Positions 43,511 to 53,934 of a stretch of 64,000 nt of DNA are shown one piece after another. This DNA comes from Ichthyophis bannanicus. Lineage: Eukaryota > Chordata > Amphibia > Gymnophiona > Ichthyophiidae. The stretch covers positions 1,230,305,312-1,230,369,311 of the forward strand of contig CM066031.1 of the NCBI GenBank assembly GCA_033557465.1, read 5' to 3'. The stretch's first letter is position 1. Each line of letters begins with the position of its first letter. The position numbers and the translations under genes are program-made. Under the pieces are notes generated by a model that was not told the origin of the DNA, searched no databases, and saw only the letters and a program-made list of their open reading frames with translations.

Positions 43511-43899
43511 GAAAGTTAAAATATATACAAAACCAAATGTGATGAGAAACCAGCTTTCCTATAAAAATATGAGAAAATAATAAAGCTTTATCATTTTCTA
43601 AAAGCTAAGGGGATTATGGCATTAGAACATGCTGTTAGTAAATTAACACTTGTGGTTTACCTCAGGGCCTATTGCATAAAATGGCCTTATGGTAAGTAAT
43701 GTGTGTGGACAGCATTAGTACACATTAACTGTTAGTAAATGACCCACTAAATCATTTGTTTCAGCACTCAAAAAGACAGGAGGTTTATATCATAGATGGG
43801 GACTTGCCACTGAGAAAGTACAGTGGTAGGTCACAGCTAAATGAGCCACTATAAGTGAAGGCACTATGAGCAGACTTGCATCTGATGACTGCAACATGT
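43511..43899. other. Unassigned sequence
   Basis: A/T-rich, no recognisable gene or repeat. Confidence 0.4.
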
Positions 43900-44880
43900 G
43901 GACAATGTATAAGGGATTAATTTTTCTGTAAAATTACCCACTTGGCCCTTCTAAACACCTTCAACATCACAGAGCAGACCATAAATATCATATACTGAGC
44001 TTTTGGTGACCAAGGGAAGGCCTGTACTTACAACTGGCAAAAGCTGGGTAGCAGCATTTGGGTCATCTGTGAGACTTGTAGAACAGAAGCAGGAAAGGCC
44101 CAGATAAAGAGAATTACAATAATCAACTTAACTCTTCTATTAAAGGAAGAAAAACATCTCTAACCAACAGGTTGAATGATAGTACTGGTGGAGACATAAC
44201 TGACCCACAATATTTCAGTCTTTTTGTGATTCAAAAGCAATTATATTGTGCCATTCAGAACATTTTCATAATATACCTGTAGACTGAAAAGTCATTGAAG
44301 CCACTAAATCCAAGGTACATGGAATAAGCAACTTGATATTATCAGCATATATTATGAATTGGATCCCCAATGATGTCAACCCCCCCCCCCCCACACACAC
44401 ACACAAAGGTTAAAGATATTAAATAAAATGGCTAACAAAGATGAACCTTGAGTGACTCTATCAGGAACCATCTTCCACACAGAGTGATTAATACCATCTC
44501 AAACCTTTTGCTGCCTACCAGCTAAGAAAAGGAAAAGATGTAAACCAGGATAAAACCACCAACCCATTCCAAAAGACTATAAATAGGAAATCAAAATCTC
44601 ATGACTGAGGGTATCAAAAGCTGAGGAAACATCCAGAGAAACCTGGAACATTAGGTAATTTGCATCTGAGGCACCATGGAAGACATCAAGTAGGTTTCCA
44701 TAATATGCCCTTGGTGGAACTATATTGGAAGGGGTCAAGCATGTCATGGACCTCCAGGAAGTCCTCGAGGAGTCACAAAACACACTTTTTAAACAGTTTA
44801 CCTAATGGAGACAAATTGGAAACAGGGTGACAACTGGAAAATGAACACCTCAGTTTACAGTTTATAAATATTACAATCAG
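43900..44880 (-). pseudogene. L2-like LINE reverse transcriptase, antisense, decayed
   Basis: Read leftwards, a frame at 44577-44783 contains LDVSSAFDTLSHEILISYL, a motif A sequence. Beyond a frameshift, IIYADNI at about 44345-44365 is motif C with Asn in place of the second Asp. A later KT/LGV-like region and thumb fragments reach about 43950. A C-run plus (CA)n simple repeat (44379-44406) lies between motifs B and C. The clade is in the L2/CR1 group; finer placement is not possible by eye. Confidence 0.6.
44379..44406 (+). repeat. Poly-C plus (CA)n simple repeat
   Basis: Thirteen C residues run into about seven CA units. It is a length-variable simple sequence inside the antisense LINE remnant. 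Confidence 0.9.
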
Positions 44881-45409
44881 AAGCCCCACTTATAATACCA
44901 GAAATCTGTTTTGCATTCCTAGTAGCCAATGATCCTGGTAGGCATATCAACTTTGTTTTCTTTAAATTTCCATTTAACATGGTCGTCCAGGAGAAGGAGC
45001 TTTCTGTTCTTTCAACAGTACTTTGGTATTTTTGTGCACAGTGGATGTCATTTTCCAAATGTGTGTGTGCATAGATATAGATATATGCATTCATCCTCCC
45101 TACAGCTAAAAGTGGTTGTAGATGGCTCTCTGAATTTATGTGGCTGTCAGGACCTATTATTTTGCTTTGACTCCTCTTTGCTTTGCCACATACATCCCAG
45201 AACCTACCATCCTAGGCGAACACTTAGTCCGCCTTATGGTTAAGCCGTATCTGCACAAGCATTGCTGCAGGGTAGAAAGAGATGGCATGTGAGACTCCCA
45301 CCAAAAATTGCTTGACACTTCTTTGCCACCTTGCTGTTGCTACCCCAGAGTTTGCCTTGTTAATGCAGGACTCAGAAACCACCAAAAAGGTAGTGTACCT
45401 CATGAGGGA
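44881..45409. other. Unassigned sequence
   Basis: No gene recognised. It includes a short 'atagatatagatatatgc' simple stretch (45070-45090). Confidence 0.4.
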
Positions 45410-45465
45410 TTCTCAGACCCTACCAGAAACCTCACAATTTTCTCTTTCAGCAGCGTTTCCAATAA
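45410..45465 (-). pseudogene. CR1-A fragment left of the Chapaev-like insertion
   Basis: 'cagaaacctcacaattttct' and 'ctttcagcagcgtttccaat' match the antisense RT region of CR1-A (compare 24440-24480). They continue into 48302 once the DNA transposon is skipped. The remaining 3' part of this CR1 is missing on the left, so the locus was also truncated by another event. Confidence 0.75.
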
Positions 45466-48301
45466 CACAGGTGCACTATTAAAAAACTGCCTCCAGTTTT
45501 TCAACTGATTCCTATAGATTTTGGGGTGCTGAATCCAGGAAAAATAGCCAAAATGTTCCATCACGTCACGTTTTCTTGCAAAATTAGATTTCTTACCCAT
45601 ATAAGGAATGTTCACATAATTTCTTTTTAGCCGACTGCAGTTTATTTTCTTGGCCCAAAATAGAGGTTGTAATGGTTAACTAACTAGAAACACTCCCTTA
45701 TGATATTTTAGAGTGTTTTGTATTCATTTTATACATTAACAGGACAATTGGGAGGCGGGGGGCTAAATCCAGTACTCGCGCTGGCGCATGTTCTTTCCTG
45801 TTCGCCTCGCCTCGTTCGCTCGCTCAAACACGGTGGTTGCGACATGAACGTTCCTGTCAAATTTCAGTTTCTTGCAAGTTCATTATTACCTTTTGTTTGC
45901 TCAGTCGTAATCCAGCTTTATATCGAAGTGGTTCACTACAGTTGTAGTTTGCAGTGCTGTGTATTTGTGATGGCTCACAGAGCCAGAGGTTGCGTCAACA
46001 TTCCGGACAGTTTTTGTTTTATTTGTGGGGAATATACCGTGAAAAAGCGGCAGAGGAACATTTCTGCATTTATTAAAAAAGTATATTTCGCCTATTTCGG
46101 TTTGAAGTTAGGCGATCAAGACAAACCGTGGGCTCCTCACAAAGTGTGCAAGACATGTGAGGAAGATCTACGCTTATGGATGAAAGGTAAAAAACAAGCA
46201 TTTCGTTTCGGAATACCTATGATGTGGCGTGAACAAAGAGACCACAGCAGTGACTGCTATTTTTGCTCTTGCATTGTGAAGGGATACAACTTAAAAAATA
46301 AGAACGTAATAAGTTACCCCAACCTTCCCTCAGCAATTAGGCCTATGCCTCATAGCAACGAAGTACCTGTGCCTGAACCACCAAAATCTTTGGATCATAT
46401 TTGTGTGGACGGTTCTGATCATGATGAGACTCATCAGATGGCTTTTCCCGATGAGTCCAGTACTTCCGAGTTTGAAACTGAACCAGATCCGAAACCTGAA
46501 CTTTTCTCTCAAGCTGAATTGAATGATTTAGTCCGGGATTTAGGACTCCCAAAAGATGCTGCCCAACTGCTAGGTTCTCGGCTTAAACAGAAAAATCTAT
46601 TGTCACCAGGAACAACTTTTTATTGGTACCGCAACCGCGAGACACAATTTTTGAAGTATTTCAGCAAAGAGGAAGATTTGGTATTTTGCAACGATATATA
46701 CGGAGTGATGGAAAAGTTTAAACTCAAGTATGATCCTGCTGAATGGCGGCTGTTCATTGATTCGTCAAAAGACAGCATAAAAGGTGTTCTTCTTCATAAT
46801 GGCAACACATTCGCTTCAGTTCCTATTGCTCACTCTGTTATTCTCCAAGAAAAATACGAGAATTTGGCCCTGATTCTTCAGAAGATTCGTTATGATGAGC
46901 ATAAGTGGATGATTTGTGGAGACTTTAAAATTCTATCCATGCTATTAGGGCAGCAATCCGGTTTCACCAAATATCCCTGCTTCCTTTGCTTGTGGGATAG
47001 CCGGGCCCGCGACCTACACTGGGGGAAAAAAGACTGGCCAATTCGGGAGTATTTGAGACCCGGTGAGAAAAATGTTCTTCATGAGAGCTTGGTACCTCGT
47101 GATAAAATTCTATTACCACCTCTCCACATTAAGTTGGGTCTCATTAAGCAATTCATCAAGTCCCTTCCAAAAGATGGTGAGTGCTTTCGGTACCTTTGCT
47201 CAAAGTTCCCCCGACTTTCTGAAGCAAAGCTAAAGGAAGGAGTGTTTGTTGGCCCTGATATAAGGAAACTCATTTCAGATGGAGCATTCACTGAAACGAT
47301 GTCTGAGAAGGAAAAAGAAGCCTGGGATTCCTTCAAGGATGTTGTTCTCAAATTCTTGGGGAACAGGCGGGATGAGAACTATAAGGATATTGTTGCCAGG
47401 ATGCTCAATGCCTTCAAAGAACAATGCTGTAACATGAGCCTGAAAGTCCATTTCTTGCACTCCCATGTGAACTACTTTCCCGAAAACTTGGGGGCGTACA
47501 GTGAAGAACAAGGTGAAAGGTTTCACCAGGACATCAAGGACGCAGAGAGAAGGTACCAAGGAAGATGGAACACCACTATGATGGCTGATTTCTGCTGGTT
47601 GCTGCTGCGGGAAACCCCAGATGAAAAATATGCCAAGCAGCGCACCAAGAGAAGCATTCGGGGGAAGAAGAAGCAGGCCCACCAGGAGATTGATTGACCC
47701 AAGAATGACTTTAAAATCTAAACTGTGTTGACAAATATCGTGTTTTTACTAAACTTTGAAATAAAAATTTGCTAGTTATTACCACAGTGTCGGATCTCAT
47801 TTATGAGAATTTTATTTTCACACCATCAGGTGTTTGTCTTCATGTATTGCAATGGTGCGGTTTGCGTTTTCTATTCTTACATACATACCTGTACAACATT
47901 TTTTGCACATTTCTTTGCTTTGCTTTGTGTCTAACCTCGCTCTTATATGCTCAATGGTTGGGCACATGTATGTGGCTGTTTTAAGTGCAGACAATTTTGC
48001 TACCATCACAGTGTGTTTTGTTGACATTACTCTATTCTTATGTGCTGCCTTGTTACAATTTTCTTTATTCTTATTTGAATAACTACTAAACAATTAGTAT
48101 AAAGAATTCATCCAAGAAACTTTTATCTCGATCGAACTCAATCTGAAACGTTCACCTCAAACTGCTAACCCAATGTAGCAAAAAATCTGTACGTGATGGA
48201 GCAAATTGGTTACCAGATTTGGATTCAGCGCACCAAAAAACGTAAAAATAAATCGAAGCATTAGAGGCAGTTTAAAAAAAATTTTTTTTAGTGTACCTGT
48301 G
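45466..48301 (+). mobile_element. Autonomous Chapaev3-like (CMC group) DNA transposon
   Basis: This 2836-bp element begins CACAGGTGCACTA and ends TAGTGTACCTGTG. The 13-bp termini are inverted repeats apart from one base, and a weaker inverted match extends inward through 'aaactgcctc'. TAA is duplicated on both sides (45463-45465 and 48302-48304), and the antisense CR1 sequence is continuous across that triplet. CAC...GTG termini with a 3-bp TWA duplication are as known for the Chapaev3 branch of the CMC (CACTA/Mirage/Chapaev) group. It encodes one intact transposase (45970-47697). A 796-bp deletion derivative lies at 54656-55451. The superfamily name is inference; structure and coding are read directly. 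Confidence 0.8.
45970..47697 (+). CDS. DDE transposase of the Chapaev3-like element
   Basis: This intact frame has 575 codons from ATG 45970. The frame is open back to 45718, but MAHRARG is preferred because upstream residues look like translated leader. Residues 10-105 form a cysteine-rich, probably zinc-binding, DNA-binding domain: C16-x2-C19, C60-x2-C63 and C96-x2-C99. A proline/acidic linker follows (130-180). The RNase H-like core has LFIDSSKDS with Asp264, MICGDFKIL with Asp318, then YPCFLCLWDSR with the C-x2-C (337-340) that CMC-type transposases carry after the second Asp. H350 follows, and EEQGERFHQD has the candidate catalytic Glu516. The tail is basic (NLS-like RTKRSIRGKKK). It should cut at the CAC/GTG ends and insert at TWA. 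No stops or frameshifts: potentially functional. Confidence 0.82.
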   Translation: MAHRARGCVNIPDSFCFICGEYTVKKRQRNISAFIKKVYFAYFGLKLGDQDKPWAPHKVCKTCEEDLRLWMKGKKQAFRFGIPMMWREQRDHSSDCYFCSCIVKGYNLKNKNVISYPNLPSAIRPMPHSNEVPVPEPPKSLDHICVDGSDHDETHQMAFPDESSTSEFETEPDPKPELFSQAELNDLVRDLGLPKDAAQLLGSRLKQKNLLSPGTTFYWYRNRETQFLKYFSKEEDLVFCNDIYGVMEKFKLKYDPAEWRLFIDSSKDSIKGVLLHNGNTFASVPIAHSVILQEKYENLALILQKIRYDEHKWMICGDFKILSMLLGQQSGFTKYPCFLCLWDSRARDLHWGKKDWPIREYLRPGEKNVLHESLVPRDKILLPPLHIKLGLIKQFIKSLPKDGECFRYLCSKFPRLSEAKLKEGVFVGPDIRKLISDGAFTETMSEKEKEAWDSFKDVVLKFLGNRRDENYKDIVARMLNAFKEQCCNMSLKVHFLHSHVNYFPENLGAYSEEQGERFHQDIKDAERRYQGRWNTTMMADFCWLLLRETPDEKYAKQRTKRSIRGKKKQAHQEID

Positions 48302-49965
48302 TAATTTACTCACCACCGAAGTTAAACTAACCGGCCTGTGGTTTTCAACCACATCCTTTCTTCCGCTTTTGTGTAAAGGCACCACATGAGCCTCTCTCCA
48401 GTCCTTTGGCACCACTCCTGACTCCAACAAGGCATTGAAAAGGTCAGTCAGTGGAGTTGCTAGAACGTCCCCAAGTTCCCTCAGTATTCTATGGTGTATC
48501 CCATCCGCTCCCATCTCTTTGTCTACTTTATGTTGAGCTAGTTTCTCACAAACACAGTCTTCTGAAAATTGTTCAAGATGTCCCTCGCTTCTGTTCCTGT
48601 TTGTGGGTGTTTTCTGAGGTCCTGCTCCTGGTTCTTCATCTGTGAACACAGAACAAAAATATTTGTTAAGCAATTCCGCTTTATCTTTATCAGCTTCTAT
48701 ATATTCCTCCCCTGCACCCTTGAGTCTGACAATACCACTTTTGCCCTTCCTCTTCTCACTAATATATCTGAAAAATGTCTTATCCCCCCATTTTATTGCA
48801 TTGGCTATTTCCTCCTCCTTTTGAATCTTTGCCTTCTTGACTAATTTGCTGGGCTTCTCTAAGTTTTTCCAAATACAGATGCCTGTCTTCCTCTCTCTGT
48901 GATCTCTTGTATTTCATGAAGGCCTCCCTCTTTTTCTTCACTTTTTCAGCTACTTCTTTCGAAAACCATAGCGGTCTCCTTTTCCTTTTACCTTTATTTA
49001 CCATTTTAACAAAAAGGTTGGTTGCCCTTAAAATATCCCCTTTCAGTTTTGCCCACTGTTTTTCTACATCCCCCAGCTGTTCCCATCCCACTAACGACTC
49101 CCTGAGGTATTGGCCCATCTTCGCAAAATTAGTCTTCCTAAAGTCTAAGATCCTCACCTTTGAATGGATTCTAACAGCCCTAGTCCTAATACTGAACCAC
49201 ACCATCTGGTGATCACTGGATGCAAAATGATCTCCCACTACAACATCAGAAACACTTTCACCATTGGTAAGCACCAAGTCCAGTATGGCTCCTTCACCTG
49301 TGGGGTCTGTTACCAATTGCCTGAATAGTTCTCCCTGTAGAGAATCCAGGATCTCCTTACTTCTAGATGATACTGCAGCAGGAATGTGCCAATCAACATC
49401 TGGCATATTGAAATCTCCTATCAGTAGCACTTCCCCTTTCCTAGCAATGCTGCATATGTCTTCAATTAACTCTCTGTCCACCTCTTTCTCTTGTGAGGGA
49501 GGTCTGTATATCACGCCAATGCAAATAGATTTCTCCTTCCCTCTTTCTAGTTTAACACACAATGCCTCCTCTCTCCCTTTTAAGCTCTGTAATTCCAAAG
49601 CTTTAATATTATTTTTTACATATAGTGCCACTCCTCCTCCCCTTCTTCCTGCCCTGTCCTTTCTGAATAAAGTATAGCCAGGTATAGTTACATCCCAATC
49701 ATGGTTTTCTGTGAACCATGTTTCTGTAACTGCCACTAAATCCAAGTCAGCCACTCCCACCAAAGCTTCAACTTCAGGGATCTTATTTCCCATGCTACGG
49801 GCATTTATACACACTGCTTTCCATATGTTACCCCTGTTACCCATTTCCATAAAGGTATTTAATATATCACCTACCTGGGGGCTTTCACTTACCTGGGGGC
49901 TTTCTTCACCCATCCCCAACGAATCTAGTTTAAAGCCCTCTTCAGTAGATTAGCCAGTCTACTAC
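48302..49965 (-). pseudogene. CR1-A LINE, antisense, ORF1 end to RT
   Basis: From the ATG at 49913 leftwards ORF2 is open to about 48845: endonuclease with INARSMGNK, LIGDFNMPDVDW and SSDHQMV. A frameshift lies near 48840 (KLREAQQIS instead of the usual spacing). The linker and RT entry continue in another frame (48302-48673: LNKYFCSVFTDEEPG, then KDWREAHVVPLHKSG). RT motifs A to C are missing because the left side was interrupted by the Chapaev-like transposon and then lost. At the right, the last codons of ORF1 end at 49965, where homology stops. Sequence is close to the other CR1-A copies. Confidence 0.88.
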
Positions 49966-51195
49966 TGTCATGCTCTGTCTCAGCATGACATGCTATGGCC
50001 AACCAGGCCATGCACATAGCAGATTGGCCACAATGAAGTCTCAGTCATTGATCCTACTGTTGAGGCAGACAAATCCAGGCCAATCCTCTCTGTTCCAGGC
50101 CATACCCACAATCCTCTGCTGCTCATCATGCACATTTGCACACTAACTCTGGGAACAGCTTAGGTAATGCGAAGCACTGTGAAGTGCAGAAAGCAACATA
50201 ACAAGGGAGAGACATATATACACACACACACATACACATTCACATTGCTGTGATGTGGAAAAGTGGAAATGATTGCCATTCCTGCCTGCCACATTGGTCT
50301 CCATATCAACTTAAGCATTGTTAATGTGTGCTCCTTGTGCAGGTGTTATTAGCGTGCCCTGACATTAACACCCCTTGTTAGCACCCACACAGTGTGCAGG
50401 TGCTCTCAGCCTGCCTCTCCATCCAGCTGTGAATGGTGGAAACTGGGGGGGTTATATTTTTCCTGGATATTTCATTGGGGGATGCACATGCTGGTGCTGC
50501 ACTTACACTGTAGGCTAAAGTTTAGACACAGGGACATACAATACATGGTCTGTATCCAGGAGTTGAACTTGTGACCCTTTGCTCATATACATACCAACTG
50601 TGTGTGTTGACCCACAGTGCTGTCATATGGATACAATAGTCCCTGGGGTTGTCATGTTCCACATCAGACAGACCTTGCCATACGATGCAATGCATATGGC
50701 ACACAGGGCCAAGGCATGGCTCTGGTCTGCTGCAGGTGGGTGTTGCTGCCTCCATCATCAACATCCCCACACCATGCTGACATGCCTGTGTACAGTCCCA
50801 GCCTGTCCAATGTGCGAGTCTGGTGTGTGCCTAGGGTGCAAGGTCTGGTTTGGGGGGTGGGCAAAGGCACACATGGACAACCACGCAGCCCCTCCCAACC
50901 ATCTGACTTTTCAGGGTCCCCAGCACTGCCTGCCACCGATACATCTCATGTCAAGGAAAGACAGGCACTACTGTGGTAGTTCCCCAACACCTGCATCTTG
51001 CAGCTACCTGGAGGGCTACAGCTGCTAGTGCTATCGGTCACCTCTTCCACAGCTGGATTCAGCGGCAGTGGGGGTGGCCAGCTAGGATCTGTACTCAGGG
51101 TGCCGGATCCCCTGGATTGCCCTATGTGGCACATCACCTTTCTGCAGCAGCAGCTTGTCTGTGTGCTGCCACTGTCAATGTGGGATCATGATGGA
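49966..51195. other. Unassigned sequence with (CA)n microsatellite
   Basis: No recognised gene. A palindromic 'catgctctgtctcagcatga' begins it, and 'acacacacacacatacacat' lies at 50217-50240. Between 50560 and 51190 both strands carry frames of up to 149 codons with many Cys, His and Pro residues. The composition is CA/TG-rich and no domain is recognisable. Confidence 0.4.
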
Positions 51196-51742
51196 CATCA
51201 CAGATGATACTGTGGATGGAAGGATATCTCTATGAGCTGAGGCTCCAAAGATTAGGGCCCATCAACATAGAGAAGAGACGGCTGAGTGGAGATATGATGA
51301 TGTAGAAATCAGTGAATGGATTGGAACGTGTAAACGTAGATCAATTGTATACGTCATCCAAATGTGGAAAGATTAGAGGAAATGCAATGAGGCAACAGTG
51401 TAACCCATGTAAGACAAATAAGAGAAAATAGTTTCACATGCAACGTTTAACCAAATACTGGACTGTATTAATGGGGGATGTAGTAAAAGCTTTATGTGCT
51501 GCTGGGTTTAAAGATGATTTGGACAGGTTCCTGGAGAACCGTCCAAAAACCAACATACAAGGGGACCCGGGAAATGTACTGCATGCCCCACTACAGGCAT
51601 TGTGGAACACATGTGTCTTGTGGTGAAACTGCTAGGTCCCTGTGACCCAGATTGGTCAATGTTGGACACAGAATACCAGCCTCAATGGCCCTTAGTCTGA
51701 CCCAGTATGGCATATCTTATGATCTTATGTTCTTATGTAACT
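51196..51742 (+). pseudogene. CR1-B 3' end, decayed
   Basis: This matches 30410-30960: 'gatggaaggatatctctatgag', then the RNKRK-type region, then 3' UTR with 'gacccagtatggcatatctt' and a degenerate TTCTTATG tail (51716-51740). Stops and substitutions are frequent, so it is older than the copy in L1. Confidence 0.8.
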
Positions 51743-52180
51743 ATGTGTCACCTGGGCAGCTGCCTGGTCTGCCCTGTGCACTGCATGACCCATGTGCAAC
51801 CTCTTGTGGCCCATTTGCACCATCAACATATGTGGGCACCGTGGTGTTGCTGCTAATGAGCACTACTATCACTGTCTGGGGCTCCCGTGTCAATGCATCA
51901 CATTGCAGACGTTTAAATAGGCTCTCTCTGCTCATCAGAAACCCTTTCCGTGATGTTTCACATGGTGGTAAGGTTACAAGCATTAAGGGGATGTTAGCGC
52001 AACAGGCATTAAAGGAATATACATTTTTATCACCCACTCTCTGCCTGTTACCTTTATGCTGCAGGAGCCTTTTACACTTGGAAACTCGCCATTTTTGCGG
52101 CGTTAAGGGGCCATGTGTGCCGTTACCATGTGTTCATGGCACACTTACTCCCTTACTGCAGTTTAGTAAACATACCCCTA
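51743..52180. other. Unassigned; right terminus of a DNA element likely at 52180
   Basis: The segment ends 'ttactgcagtttagtaaacataccccta' exactly where CR1-A sequence begins. That is the style of a terminal inverted repeat, and it shares a 'tttac(t/a)aa...cgcggta/ctgcagtaa' pattern with the MITE at 13669. I could not find the matching left terminus. Confidence 0.4.
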
Positions 52181-53712
52181 TGTTTGTGAGGAACTAGATA
52201 AACTAAAAGTAGACAAAGTGATGTGGCTGGATGGGATGCATCTGAGAGTATTGAAGAAACTTAGGGAAGTTCTATTGGCTCCACAGTTTGACCATCTCAA
52301 TGCTTCTTTAGAGTCAAGAGTGGTCCCAGAGGACTTGAGAAGGGCGCATGTGGTCCCTTTATACAAAAGTGGAAGTAAAGATGAGGTTGGGATTACAGGC
52401 CAGTTAGTCTGACCTCTGTGGTGAGTAAATTAATTGGAATGCTGCTAAAATAGAGGATAGTGAGGTTTTTGGAGTCCAGTGGATTGCAGGATCTGAGACA
52501 GTATGGTTTTACTAGAGGCAGGTCTTGTCATACAAATCTAATTCATTTCTTTGATTGGCAACCAGAGAGTTAGATTGAGAGAGAGCCCTACACGTGTACT
52601 TACATTTCAGTAATACCTTTGATACTGTTCTGCATAGGCGCCATATAAATAAATTGAGTGCCCTAGGGATGAACCCTAAAGTGACTGATAGGATTAGAAA
52701 TTGGTTGAGTGGGAGGCAACAAAGGGACAGGTAAAAGGATGTTACCAATGGTGTGTGCAAGGATCTGTCCTTGGTCTGATTCTTTTTAACATTTTTTGTA
52801 AGTGATTGAGGAAGGGCTGATGGGTAAGGTTTTCCTCTTTGCAGATGATACCAAAATTTGCGATAGACTCCCAGGAAGAAGTAGATAAGATAAGGTGGGA
52901 TCTAGCAAAGCTTAAGAATGGTTTAGAATTTGGCAGCTGAGATTTACTGTAACACTAAAAAATGTAGGGTCATGCATTTGGGCTGCAAAAATCTAAGAAA
53001 GCGATATAGTATGGGGTGAAGTACTTCTGTCTACAAAAGAAGAGCAGGACCTGAGCCTGACTGTTTCTGATGATCTTAAGGTGGCTAAGCATGTAGAAAA
53101 GATGATGGCAAAAGCCAGAAGGATGTTTGAGTGCATAGGAAGAGAAATGGCCAGCAGGAAAAAGGTGATAGTGCCTCTGTATAAGTCTTTAGTGAGACCT
53201 CATTTGGAGTATTGTGTACAGTTCTGGAGACCACACATTCAAAAGGATATAAACAGGATGGAGTCGTTGCAGAGGGTGGCTACCAAAATGGTCAGTGGGC
53301 TTTGTCATAAGGCATTCAGGACAGACTTAAAGATCTCAATATGCATGCTTTGAAAGAAAGGCAGGAGAGGGGAGATATGATAAAGATGTTTAAATAACTC
53401 TGTGGCAAAAATGCACAGCAGGACAGCCTCTTTTAATTCAAAGAAAGCTCTGCAGTACAACGAGGGGGCATAGGATAAAGGTGAAAGGGGATTGACTCAG
53501 GAGTAATTTGAGGAAATATTCTTTATGGAAAGAGTGGTAGATGTGTTGAATAGTCGATGAGATGATAGAGATGACGACTGTATCTGAATTCAAGAAAGCA
53601 TGTGACAAAGATAGAAGATCTCTAATGGAAAAAAATAGGGGGCTCTAGTAGTTGTTACGGAAGGGCAGACTGGATAGGTTGTATGATCTTTGCTATCATG
53701 TTTCTATGTTTC
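52181..53712 (+). pseudogene. CR1-A ORF2 3' half and 3' UTR, old copy
   Basis: It starts in the linker before the RT ('tgtgaggaactagataaact'). It includes the RT entry (52218-52412), a motif A region near 52590-52625, motif B near 52745-52790, motif C 'tttgcagatgataccaaaat' (about 52838) and thumb sequence (53081-53353: VEKMMAKARRMFECIG). It ends in the CR1-A 3' UTR with 'tttctatgtttct' (53698-53710). Many small deletions break every frame. Confidence 0.85.
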
Positions 53713-53934
53713 TCCTGGAGCTCTCATTCCCAAATGATGTATCTATGTCTATTCTTTGTAATTTAAGAGGTTGTCAAGATTTCCCTCCCCATCTGTTCTA
53801 TGTTATTCTTTCAATATTTCAACATTGTAAGTCTGTAATTATAGAGCCAAAAGTCAACCAATGATCTGCCAAAGGTGCTGAGAAACTGTCTGGGTCCTGC
53901 TTTTATGTACATTAAGGTGCAATCTGATTTTGTG
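53713..53934. other. Unassigned flank
   Basis: A short stretch between the CR1 tail and the Penelope-like remnant. Nothing recognised. Confidence 0.4.

Noticed and set aside
45718..45969. 84-codon N-terminal extension of the Chapaev-like transposase
   Set aside because: It is hydrophobic, lacks motifs and overlaps subterminal sequence. Part of it is retained in the derivative without coding meaning. MAHRARG immediately precedes the cysteine domain.
50579..51028. 149-codon Cys/His-rich frame
   Set aside because: Cysteine and histidine come from CA/TG-rich sequence. There is no regular zinc-finger spacing, competing frames exist on both strands, and no context supports a gene.
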